Source: Achromobacter sp. UMC71
GTDB taxonomy: Bacteria; Pseudomonadota; Gammaproteobacteria; Burkholderiales; Burkholderiaceae_B
NCBI RefSeq assembly: GCF_014170305.1
Contig: NZ_LZZT01000050.1
Span: 1 to 64,000, forward strand
Direction: 5' to 3'
Length of the DNA stretch: 64,000 nt
Part shown: piece after piece, positions 1-7,358 of the stretch
How the letters are laid out: each line of letters opens with the position of its first letter
Position numbering within the stretch: the first letter of the stretch is position 1
The notes under the pieces: generated by a model
What the model was told of the DNA's origin: nothing
Database searches by the model: none
The model's input: only the letters and a program-made list of their open reading frames with translations
Position numbers and translations under genes: made by a program

Positions 1-6
1 CTCCTA

Positions 7-22
7 AAATTGGCGCCAATTT
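7..22. promoter_or_regulatory. Palindromic operator, copy 1 (TTGGCGCCAA core at 10-19)
   Basis: A perfect 16-bp palindrome, AAATTGGCGCCAATTT, lies about 67 bp upstream of the hydrolase start at 89. The same 10-bp core occurs before the binding-protein gene at 5340 and before the C45 hydrolase gene at 10095. Its position in front of three functionally linked transcription units suggests an operator, most simply for the GntR/FCD regulator at 4517. The symmetry and recurrence are seen directly; the identity of the protein is inferred. Confidence 0.72.
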
Positions 23-88
23 ATGCAAACAAACACCTACCGCCAGCACCCCTAGGGACCTCAGCCTCCCAGGATTCAAGGAACCGCA

Positions 89-949
89 ATGCCCACCGCA
101 GCACCCGCCCTCACCCCCGAAGCCGCCCGCGCCCGCGCCATCTACGACCTCGGCCACAGCACCGTCTTCTCCGCCCGCGTCGACCCGCGCTTCTCGTACT
201 GCATGTACGTGCCCCCGCACATCGACCAGGCCAGGCACCCGATGCAACTGGTGGTGATCATGCACGGCACCGGCCGCGCCTTCGTCGAATACCGCGACGC
301 CTTCGCCGAATTCGCCCGCTGGAACGACTGCATCGTGCTGTGCCCGCTGTTCCCCGTGAGCCCCTTGGGCGACGGCAACCGCGACGGCTTCAAGCAACTG
401 CGCGAAGGCGACATCCGCTACGACCACATCCTGCAGGACATGGTCGCCGAAGTCGGCGAGAAATTCGGCTGCGACTTCTCGCGCTTCGCCTTGTTCGGCT
501 ACTCCGGCGGCGGCCAGTTCGTGAACCGTTACGCCCTGCTGCACCCCGAAACCCTGTGGGCCGTGTCCATCGGTGCGCCCGGCTCGGTCACGCTGCTGGA
601 CCCGAGCCAGGACTGGTGGGTCGGCGTGCGCGATGCCGAAGCCCGCTTCGGCAAGGCCGTGGACGTGGACGCCCTGCGCCAGGTCGCCGTGCACATGATC
701 GTCGGCAAGGCCGACCTGGAAACCTGGGAAATCACCCACCGCGAAGGCGGCAAGTTCTTCATGCCCGGGGCCAACTCGGCTGGTTCCACCCGCCCCGAGC
801 GCCTGGAATCGCTGCGCCGTTCGTTCGAGGCCGCCGGCGTCAAGGCCGTGCTGGACGTGGTCGACAACGTGCCGCACGACGGCCTGAAATGCGTCGGCCA
901 AGTGCAGGACTTCCTGGCCGCCGAACTGCGCAAGCTGCGAAATGAATAA
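89..949 (+). CDS. Alpha/beta hydrolase, PHB-depolymerase/esterase-like
   Basis: A 286-residue cytoplasmic alpha/beta hydrolase with no signal peptide. The nucleophile elbow is GYSGGG, with Ser139, an HGTG oxyanion-type motif lies near residues 59-62, and a C-terminal NVPHDG supplies a candidate catalytic histidine near 264. The start at 89 is supported by AAGGAA just upstream. It is the first gene of an operon with two peptide-type permeases and a double ATPase, so it probably hydrolyses an ester or amide bond in an imported compound. The family covers esterases, lipases and polyhydroxybutyrate depolymerases, and sequence alone does not fix the substrate. The palindrome at 7-22 probably controls it. 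Confidence 0.85.
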   Translation: MPTAAPALTPEAARARAIYDLGHSTVFSARVDPRFSYCMYVPPHIDQARHPMQLVVIMHGTGRAFVEYRDAFAEFARWNDCIVLCPLFPVSPLGDGNRDGFKQLREGDIRYDHILQDMVAEVGEKFGCDFSRFALFGYSGGGQFVNRYALLHPETLWAVSIGAPGSVTLLDPSQDWWVGVRDAEARFGKAVDVDALRQVAVHMIVGKADLETWEITHREGGKFFMPGANSAGSTRPERLESLRRSFEAAGVKAVLDVVDNVPHDGLKCVGQVQDFLAAELRKLRNE

Positions 950-1010
950 CACCGGATACAAGATGGGCGGCGGGCGCGCAAGCGCCTGCCAGCCGCACTA
1001 GGAGAGGGCC

Positions 1011-1955
1011 ATGCTGCGTTTCGCGCTATCCCGTATCGTCATGGCCATCCCCACGCTGCTGATCGTGGCGGTGGCGGTATTCGTCATGATCCGTCTCATC
1101 CCGGGCGACCCGGCGCAATTGCTGCTGGGCGACCTGGCCACGCCGGCCGCGCTGGCCGACCTGCGCGCCCGCCTGGGCCTGGACCAGAGCTGGTCCACCC
1201 AGTTCGGTATCTGGTTCGGCAACATGCTGCACGGCGACCTGGGTTCGTCCATCAACACCGGCCAGCCCGTGCTGCCGCTGGTGTGGGACCGCTTCCTGAT
1301 CAGCGGCCGCGTGGTGCTGGTGGCCGTGCTGTTCGCGGCCATGGTGGCCGTGCCCGCGGGCATGATCGCCGCCTGGAAGCAGAACAAGGCGCCCGACCTG
1401 ATCCTGGTCGGCACCGCCACCTTGCTGGTGTCCATTCCCACCTTCTGGCTTGGCCTGCTGCTGCTGATCTTCTTCGGCTTGAAGCTGCAATGGCTGCCCG
1501 TGGTGGGCTATGTGTCCATTGGCGAAGACTGGAAGGCCGGTCTGCTGTACCTGGCCATGCCGATCCTGACGCTGTTCCTGCACGAGATCGGCGTGCTGAT
1601 GCGCATGGCGCGCGCCAGCACCCTGGAAGTGCTGCGGCTGGACTACATCACCCACGCGCGCGCCAAGGGCCTGTCCGAATCGGCGGTGCTGATGCGCCAT
1701 GCTTTCCGCAACGCCTTCGGCCCGACCTGGACGCTGATCGGCCTGGTGCTGGGCAACCTGCTGGGCGGCATCGCCGTGGTCGAAACCGTATTCACCATTC
1801 CCGGCCTGGGCCGGCTGCTGGTGGATTCGATCTTCGCCCGCGACTACCCCGTCATCCAGGGCTGCCTGCTGTTCGTCGGCGTGGTCTACGTGATCGTGAA
1901 CCTGCTGATCGACCTTTGCTATCCCATCTTCGACCCAAGAGTGACCGCCGAATGA
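1011..1955 (+). CDS. ABC transporter permease, DppB/OppB type
   Basis: A 314-residue inner-membrane permease of the dipeptide/oligopeptide/nickel class. The N-terminus (MLRFALSRIVMAIPTLL) and the RLIPGDPA segment near residue 29 are typical of DppB. About six hydrophobic segments are visible. The EAA-type loop reads THARAKGLSESAVLMRHAFRN in outline, near residues 213-232, and contacts the ATPase. It starts 61 bp after the hydrolase and overlaps the next permease by four bases (ATGA), so it is translationally coupled. With its partners it should import a small peptide or peptide-like solute delivered by one of the binding proteins at 5340 or 8921. Confidence 0.93.
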   Translation: MLRFALSRIVMAIPTLLIVAVAVFVMIRLIPGDPAQLLLGDLATPAALADLRARLGLDQSWSTQFGIWFGNMLHGDLGSSINTGQPVLPLVWDRFLISGRVVLVAVLFAAMVAVPAGMIAAWKQNKAPDLILVGTATLLVSIPTFWLGLLLLIFFGLKLQWLPVVGYVSIGEDWKAGLLYLAMPILTLFLHEIGVLMRMARASTLEVLRLDYITHARAKGLSESAVLMRHAFRNAFGPTWTLIGLVLGNLLGGIAVVETVFTIPGLGRLLVDSIFARDYPVIQGCLLFVGVVYVIVNLLIDLCYPIFDPRVTAE

Positions 1956-2773
1956 AAAAGCGAATTGCAGCTAACGCGCTGATAGGCGGCGTGATCGTGG
2001 CGGCGATGATCGTCGCGGCGATCATGGGCGCCGTCTGGACGCCCCACGATCCGCTGAAGATCAACTTCGTGGCCCGGCTCAAGCCGCCGGGCGGCGACTT
2101 CCTGCTGGGCACCGACGAATTCGGCCGCGACGAGCTGTCGCGCCTGTTGGCCGGCGCATCCAGCAGCGTCTGGATCAGCTTCCTGACCGTCAGCTTCGCC
2201 ATCGTGGCGGGTACGGCCATTGGCACCCTGACCGGTTTCGTGCGCGGCTGGACCGACCGCGTCATCATGGCCTTCAACAACGCTTTGCTGGCCTTTCCGG
2301 GCCTGCTGCTGGCGCTGGGCCTTCTGGCCGTGGTGGGCGCCAACAAGTACGGCATCATCCTGGCGCTGGGTTTGGCCTACACGCCGTCGGTGACTCGCAT
2401 TGTGCGCGGCACGGTGCTGTCGCTGCGGGAAAAAGAGTTCATCGAATCGTCCCGCGTGCTGGGCAATTCCGAGCTCTACACCATGTTCCGCCACGTGCTG
2501 CCCAACTGCGTGGCGCCGCTGACCGTGTTGGCCACGTCGATGTTCGGCTGGGTCATCCTGGCCGAAAGCGCGCTGTCGTTCCTGGGCCTGGGCGTGCCGC
2601 CGCCCGCCCCGACCTGGGGCAACATGCTGGCCGCCGCCCGGCCGTTCATGGCGCAGGCTTCCTATCTTTCCATTCTTCCCGGCTTGGCCATCGCGCTCGC
2701 GCTGCTGGGGATCAACCTGCTGGGCGACGCGGTGCGAGACCGCTTCGATCCCCGCATGAGGGGCGTGCAATGA
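1952..2773 (+). CDS. ABC transporter permease, DppC/OppC type
   Basis: A 273-residue second permease of the importer. The start at 1952 (MKKRIAANALIGG) overlaps the stop of the upstream permease as ATGA, which decides the start against longer in-frame options. The family hallmark FLLGTDEFGRDELSRLL follows the first membrane helix, near residues 48-64. The EAA loop (FIESSRVLGNSELYTMFRHVLPN in outline) lies around residues 160-185. About six membrane helices are present. It forms the heteromeric membrane channel with the DppB-type partner and overlaps the ATPase gene by four bases. Confidence 0.93.
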   Translation: MKKRIAANALIGGVIVAAMIVAAIMGAVWTPHDPLKINFVARLKPPGGDFLLGTDEFGRDELSRLLAGASSSVWISFLTVSFAIVAGTAIGTLTGFVRGWTDRVIMAFNNALLAFPGLLLALGLLAVVGANKYGIILALGLAYTPSVTRIVRGTVLSLREKEFIESSRVLGNSELYTMFRHVLPNCVAPLTVLATSMFGWVILAESALSFLGLGVPPPAPTWGNMLAAARPFMAQASYLSILPGLAIALALLGINLLGDAVRDRFDPRMRGVQ

Positions 2774-4425
2774 GCGCACTGGTAACCGTATCGAATCTGT
2801 CGCTGACCGTCGGCCGCGGCGGCCGCGAGATCGTCGGCGGCGTGTCCTTCGAGGTGGCGCCGGGCGAAATGGTCGGCATCGTCGGCGAGTCCGGCAGCGG
2901 CAAGACCCAGGCGGCGCGCGCCATCATGGGCCTGACGCCGCCGCCGCTGGTGGTGGCGGGCGGCTCCATCCGTTTCGAGGGCGTGGAAGTCACGCAGGCC
3001 AGCGCGCCCGAACTGCGCAAGCTGCGCGGCGCGCGCATCGGCATGGTGTTCCAGGAACCCATGACCTCGCTCAACCCGTCCATGCCCATCGGGCGCCAGC
3101 TGGACGAAGGCCTGAAGCTGCACCGCCGCGACCTGTCGACCGCGCAGCGCCGCGAGCGCATTCTGGAAATGCTGCGCCGCGTGGGCATCCGCGATCCGAA
3201 GGCCGCGATGGAGGCCTGGCCGCACGAGTTTTCGGGCGGCATGCGCCAGCGCATGATGCTGGCCTCGGTCATGTTGCTGGAGCCGGCGCTGCTGATCGCC
3301 GACGAACCCACCACCGCGCTGGACGCGGTGGTGCAGCGCGACGTGCTGGAACTGATGGTGGACTTGACGCGCGAGCACAACACGGCCGTGCTGATGATCA
3401 GCCACGACCTGCCGATGGTGGCGCGCTACACCGAGCGTATGGTGGTGATGCAGCACGGCAAGGTCCTGGAAACCGGCACCACCGCCGGCATCCTCGAACG
3501 CCCGCAGCATCCCTACACCCGCAAGCTGCTGGACGCGATGCCGCGCCGCCTGCCGGCCCGGCCCGTGACGCAGGAGGCGCCCATCGTCGAGGTCAAGAAC
3601 CTGGTGGTGGACTACGCCGGCCACCAGCGCCTGTTCTCGCGCACCGGCGCCAAGCGCGCGCTCGGCGGCATCGACCTGCACGTCAAGCCGCGCGAAGTGG
3701 TGGCGGTGGTGGGCGGCTCGGGCTCGGGCAAGACCACGCTTGGCCGCGCCATCGCGGGCCTGTTGGCGCCCACGTCCGGCCAGATCCTGTTCCGCAATCA
3801 GCCGGTCAGCCGCCGTTCTGCCGCCTGGCGCGACTACCGCCTGAACTGCCAGATGGTGTTCCAGGATCCGTATTCGTCGCTGGACCCGCGCATGACCATC
3901 GGCGAGCTGGTGGGCGAGGGCCTGCGCATGCTGACCGACATGCCGTCGGCCGACAAGCGCCGCCGCGTCGACGAGGTGCTGGCCGAAGTGGGCCTGGGCT
4001 CGGAATACGCCAAGCGCTTTCCGCATGAATTGTCCGGCGGCCAGCGCCAGCGCGTGGCCATCGCCCGGGCGGTGGTGCGGCGGCCGGCGTTCGTCATCGC
4101 CGACGAACCGGTGTCCGCGCTGGATGTCACGGTGCGGGCGCAGGTGCTGGACCTGTTCGCCGACCTGCAGGAGCGCCACGGCTTTTCCTGCCTGTTCATC
4201 AGCCACGACCTGGGCGTGGTCGAGCAGGTGGCCGACCGGGTGGTGGTCATGCGGGACGGCGGCATCGTCGAGCAGGGCACCCGCGACGAGGTATTCGACC
4301 ATCCGCGCGAGGAATACACCCGCAGCCTGCTGTCGGCGATTCCCGCGCTGGAGTCCACCGATACCGGCGGCGTGCGCCTGCGCTGGCGCCTGGATCAGCA
4401 GGAACCGTCCCGGGCCACGGCTTGA
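2770..4425 (+). CDS. ABC transporter ATPase, fused DppD-DppF type
   Basis: A 551-residue cytoplasmic protein with two complete ABC ATPase domains, equivalent to DppD and DppF joined in one chain. Domain 1 has Walker A GESGSGKT at residues 39-46, signature FSGGMRQR and Walker B LLIADEPTTALD. Domain 2 has Walker A GGSGSGKTT near residue 317, signature LSGGQRQR and Walker B FVIADEPVSALD. Each half also carries the oligopeptide/dipeptide C-terminal extension (PQHPYTRKLL and PREEYTRSLL). It overlaps the permease gene by four bases and is the last gene of the hydrolase-transporter operon. It energises peptide-type import. Confidence 0.94.
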   Translation: MSALVTVSNLSLTVGRGGREIVGGVSFEVAPGEMVGIVGESGSGKTQAARAIMGLTPPPLVVAGGSIRFEGVEVTQASAPELRKLRGARIGMVFQEPMTSLNPSMPIGRQLDEGLKLHRRDLSTAQRRERILEMLRRVGIRDPKAAMEAWPHEFSGGMRQRMMLASVMLLEPALLIADEPTTALDAVVQRDVLELMVDLTREHNTAVLMISHDLPMVARYTERMVVMQHGKVLETGTTAGILERPQHPYTRKLLDAMPRRLPARPVTQEAPIVEVKNLVVDYAGHQRLFSRTGAKRALGGIDLHVKPREVVAVVGGSGSGKTTLGRAIAGLLAPTSGQILFRNQPVSRRSAAWRDYRLNCQMVFQDPYSSLDPRMTIGELVGEGLRMLTDMPSADKRRRVDEVLAEVGLGSEYAKRFPHELSGGQRQRVAIARAVVRRPAFVIADEPVSALDVTVRAQVLDLFADLQERHGFSCLFISHDLGVVEQVADRVVVMRDGGIVEQGTRDEVFDHPREEYTRSLLSAIPALESTDTGGVRLRWRLDQQEPSRATA

Positions 4426-4434
4426 AGGGACGGA

Positions 4435-4480
4435 TCCGCGCCGGGGCGGGGGTTCCGGCCTGGCGCGGACTTATGCATAA
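4435..4480. promoter_or_regulatory. Hairpin and AT-rich palindrome upstream of the GntR gene
   Basis: The 91-bp gap between the ATPase and GntR genes holds an 8-bp inverted repeat, TCCGCGCC at 4435-4442 and GGCGCGGA at 4462-4469, then the perfect palindrome TTATGCATAA at 4471-4480. The palindrome overlaps the AT-rich stretch that is the best place for a -10 element of the regulator. The hairpin has no U-run, so it could be a weak terminator or a processing site. The TTGGCGCCAA operator is absent here. Confidence 0.35.
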
Positions 4481-4516
4481 AATACGCGGTTTGCATTTGA
4501 TTCACGGGAGTGGCCC

Positions 4517-5137
4517 ATGCCGAAAGCGGCGGCGACACAGCCGGGCCTGGTTGACCGTATTGCCCATGATATTCAGTCGGGTGTGTACGGTCCCGGCGCG
4601 TGGCTGAAACAGATCGACCTGCAGGAGCGTTACGACGCCAAGCGTCTGGACGTCCGGCGGGCGCTTGACCAATTGGCCGCCAAGCGGCTGATTTCGCACA
4701 TCCCCAACCGGGGCTACCACGTCTACACCATGGATCCGGACCAGCATTTGCAGATCCGCGACATCCGCGTGCTGCTGGAAACCGGTGCTGCCGCCGACTT
4801 GATGCCCAACGTCACCGCGGCCAAGGTGCGCGCTTTGCGCACGCTGGCCGAACGGTTCGCCAAGCTCTTGCAGGACGGCACGCTGCTGGAGCAGTACGAG
4901 GTCAACCTGGCGTTCCACGCCGGGATGTACGACATGTGCTCCAACCGCGAACTGGCGGCCCTGATCCTGGAAACCCGGGCGCGGGGCCCGGCGGCGCCGG
5001 CCAAGGAATGGGTGACGCGTTCGCGCATCGAGATCTCGGCCCGCGAGCACTTCGACATGGTCGAGGCCCTGGAGGCGCGCGACGTCAAGCGGCTACAGAA
5101 AATCATCGCCCAGCACGTCGGCCAGGACATTTCCTGA
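4517..5137 (+). CDS. GntR family transcriptional regulator, FCD domain
   Basis: A 206-residue cytoplasmic DNA-binding protein. Residues 1-75 form the GntR winged helix (LVDRIAHDIQSGVYGPGAWL, then DVRRALDQLAAKRLI). The rest is an all-helical FCD ligand domain with metal-type histidines in NLAFHAGMY, SAREHFDMVEAL and AQHV. FCD regulators usually sense small organic acids or amino-acid derivatives and mostly repress neighbouring catabolic operons. It lies between the transporter operon and the first binding-protein gene, so it is the best candidate to bind the TTGGCGCCAA sites. The start at 4517 follows a GGGAG-type ribosome site. Confidence 0.9.
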   Translation: MPKAAATQPGLVDRIAHDIQSGVYGPGAWLKQIDLQERYDAKRLDVRRALDQLAAKRLISHIPNRGYHVYTMDPDQHLQIRDIRVLLETGAAADLMPNVTAAKVRALRTLAERFAKLLQDGTLLEQYEVNLAFHAGMYDMCSNRELAALILETRARGPAAPAKEWVTRSRIEISAREHFDMVEALEARDVKRLQKIIAQHVGQDIS

Positions 5138-5163
5138 GCGATTCCGGGCGCCTTGCCCGGCTT

Positions 5164-5197
5164 TTGCGGCGGCCATCCTGACGAGGGGCCGCCGCAA
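5164..5197 (+). terminator. Hairpin after the GntR gene
   Basis: A perfect 11-bp stem, TTGCGGCGGCC at 5164-5174 pairing with GGCCGCCGCAA at 5187-5197, encloses a 12-nt loop 27 bp after the regulator stop. No long U-run follows, so termination efficiency is uncertain, but the position fits the end of the GntR transcript. Confidence 0.5.
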
Positions 5198-5284
5198 GTC
5201 ATTTCTGTGTGTCCGATCTATGCGATTTGCAGGGATACCCCTGATGCCGGATGGAGGTTGAACCTTCATAATGAGCAGCTATTT

Positions 5285-5294
5285 TTGGCGCCAA
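5285..5294. promoter_or_regulatory. Palindromic operator, copy 2 (TTGGCGCCAA)
   Basis: The core TTGGCGCCAA with AT-rich flanks (ATTT before, TATA after) lies 45 bp upstream of the binding-protein start at 5340, where it could block or overlap the promoter. It matches the cores at 10-19 and 10170-10179 exactly. Confidence 0.72.
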
Positions 5295-5339
5295 TATAGT
5301 CATGAATCAGGCGCCGTATGCCCCGGGGGAGTTTCCGCA

Positions 5340-6899
5340 ATGCACCACCAATCTGTTTCCCGAGCGCTTGCGCTCAGCGTGGCCCTGGCCGCCGCAGGCA
5401 CGGCCCACGCCGCCACCCTGACGATCGCGCAGCCGGCCGACATCCGTTCGACCAATCCGGGCGTCAATCGGGACAACACCACCGACGGCGTGGTGTTGAA
5501 CATCGTCGAAGGGCTGGTCGGCTACCGGGAGAACGGCACGGTGGCGCCGCTGCTGGCCAAATCTGTCGATCTGTCCGAAGACGGCCTGACCTACACCTTC
5601 AAGCTGCGCGAGGGCGTCAAGTTCCACAACGGCGCCCCGCTGACATCGGCCGACGTCATCTGGAGCTGGGAACGCTACATGGACGCCAAGACCGATTGGC
5701 GCTGCCGCAGCGACTTCGACGGCCGCAACGGCCTGAAAGTGACCGAAGTGTCGGCGCCCGACGCGCAGACGGTGATCATCAAGATCGACCGCAAGTCGGC
5801 GGTGTTCCTGGATTCGCTGGCGCGCACCGATTGCGGCATGACGGCCATCCTGAGCAAGGACTCGGTCAATGCCGACGGGTCGTGGAACAAGCCGGTGGGC
5901 ACGGGCCCGTACCAGTTCAAGGAATGGAAGCGCGGCGAATACGTGATGCTGTCGGCCTTCAAGGACTATGTGTCGCCCTCGGCCGGCGACAAGCCGGACG
6001 GCTATGTGGGCGCCAAGCGTCCGCTGGCCGACGAGGTCAAGTTCCTGGTGGTGCCGGACCCCTCGACCGCCAAGGCCGGCCTGGTGTCGGGCGCGATCGA
6101 CGCGAGCCAGATCACGATCACGGACGTGGCTGAACTGAAGAAGAGCCCGACGGTGTCGGTGATGAGCCCGCACGACGCGACCAAGCACACGCTGCTGTTC
6201 CAGACGCAGGATCCGGTGCTCAAGAACGTGAAGCTGCGCCAGGCGATCGCGGCGGCGCTGGATATTCCGCAGGTGGTGGCGGCGGCGTCCGAGGGGTTGG
6301 GGCAACTGAACAATTCGGCGGTGTATGCCGGTTCGGCCTATTACCAGGAAACCGAGAAGCGCACCTACAAGTACGATCCGGCGCGCGCGCAGCAGCTGCT
6401 GAAGGAAGCGGGCTACAAGGGCGAGCCGATCGTCATCTACGCGAACAAGCGGGCGCACGTGCCGAGCTACCAGGTGGCGGTGATCGCGCAGGCGATGATG
6501 CAGTCGGTGGGGATCAATGCGCAGATCGAGGTGCTGGAGTGGGCGACGCAGCTGGATCGCTACAACACGGGCAAATACCAGATCAGTTCGTTCACGTTCT
6601 CGTCGCGGATCGATCCTTCGTTGAGCTTTGAGCAGTTCGCGGGGGACAAGTCGAAGCAGCCGCGCAAGGTTTGGGATGATCCTCAGGCGCAGAAGCTGAT
6701 TGACGAGAGTTTTCTGGAGTCGGATCCGGCCAAGCGGCAGAAGCTGTTTGACCAGCTGCATACGTTGATGCTTGAGCAGACGCCGCTCTTGGTGCTTTAT
6801 AACGGGGCGGATGCTTGGGCGACTAATAAGCGGGTCGAGGGGTTTTCAGTATGGGAAGGGAAGCCTCGGGCTTGGGAGACCAAGATCGTGGGTAAGTAG
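5340..6899 (+). CDS. Periplasmic solute-binding protein, family 5 (peptide type), paralogue 1
   Basis: A 519-residue exported binding protein of the DppA/OppA class. The start at 5340 gives a clean signal peptide (MHHQSVSRALALSVALAAAG, cleavage after AHA near residue 24). An in-frame ATG at 5271 is rejected because it would place the operator inside the gene and bury the signal. The family segment GVKFHNGAPLTSADVIWSWERY is present near residues 90-111, and the fold ends with KPRAWETKIVGK. It is clearly paralogous to the protein at 7359-8921: both share RSTNPGVNRD/RSTEPGVNRD, WATQLDRYN, KQPRKVWD and PRAWE. It probably feeds the permeases at 1011-2773. A TTGGCGCCAA operator precedes it. Confidence 0.92.
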   Translation: MHHQSVSRALALSVALAAAGTAHAATLTIAQPADIRSTNPGVNRDNTTDGVVLNIVEGLVGYRENGTVAPLLAKSVDLSEDGLTYTFKLREGVKFHNGAPLTSADVIWSWERYMDAKTDWRCRSDFDGRNGLKVTEVSAPDAQTVIIKIDRKSAVFLDSLARTDCGMTAILSKDSVNADGSWNKPVGTGPYQFKEWKRGEYVMLSAFKDYVSPSAGDKPDGYVGAKRPLADEVKFLVVPDPSTAKAGLVSGAIDASQITITDVAELKKSPTVSVMSPHDATKHTLLFQTQDPVLKNVKLRQAIAAALDIPQVVAAASEGLGQLNNSAVYAGSAYYQETEKRTYKYDPARAQQLLKEAGYKGEPIVIYANKRAHVPSYQVAVIAQAMMQSVGINAQIEVLEWATQLDRYNTGKYQISSFTFSSRIDPSLSFEQFAGDKSKQPRKVWDDPQAQKLIDESFLESDPAKRQKLFDQLHTLMLEQTPLLVLYNGADAWATNKRVEGFSVWEGKPRAWETKIVGK

Positions 6900-6962
6900 G
6901 TGGGGGTTTTTTTGTAGGTGGTTTTTGCGGCGGTTGCTGGCGGCGCGGGTGCTGCTGGGGCC

Positions 6963-7130
6963 GCCTGACGCGTCGGTGGCCTGCGGTGTGCGGGGCTACG
7001 ATTGCGGTCCGGAGCCTTCGCTCCGGACGTTCCCTTCGTCATCTTCGTCACCGCCTTCGGCGGTTCCTTCAGATTCCCTCGGGCGCATCTACACGCCCCG
7101 CCCTCACCGCAGGCCACCGACGCGTCAGGC
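6963..7130. repeat. Structured inverted repeat in the convergent gap 6900-7358
   Basis: The 459-bp gap between the two convergent binding-protein genes has no credible gene. It holds a perfect 26-bp inverted repeat, left arm 6963-6988 (begins GCCTGACGCGTCGG) and right arm 7105-7130, with partial pairing inward. The loop of about 116 nt contains two more hairpins: a 9-bp stem GTCCGGAGC-CTTC-GCTCCGGAC at 7007-7028, and ACCGCC-TTC-GGCGGT at 7050-7064. The layout resembles a folded RNA or an interspersed palindromic repeat unit more than a simple terminator. Function is unknown. Confidence 0.7.
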
Positions 7131-7320
7131 TCCACTGTCCGTATCTTGACGGGCTTTGGGGCGAGTTGTTTGCTTGGCGTTTTGCTCCGCGTCCGAGTGG
7201 GGGGGGGCGGGTCTTGCGGGGCCCGCTCGATGCCGGCCGCGCGGGCGGCCTTGTCGAGCTTACGCGGTGTCTTGCGGCGGGGCGGTGGCGCTTCGCGCTG
7301 TTGGAGATTCTTGTCCTGCA

Positions 7321-7354
7321 ATGCAACGAGGCCGCTTTCGCGGCCTCTTTGCAT
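7321..7354 (-). terminator. Terminator hairpin after binding-protein paralogue 2
   Basis: An 8-bp GC stem, GAGGCCGC at 7328-7335 and GCGGCCTC at 7340-7347 with loop TTTC, is extended by ATGCAA/TTGCAT at 7321-7326 and 7349-7354 around one mismatch. It lies four bases past the stop of the minus-strand binding-protein gene, so it probably ends that transcript. There is no long U-run on the minus strand. Confidence 0.6.
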
Positions 7355-7358
7355 TGAG

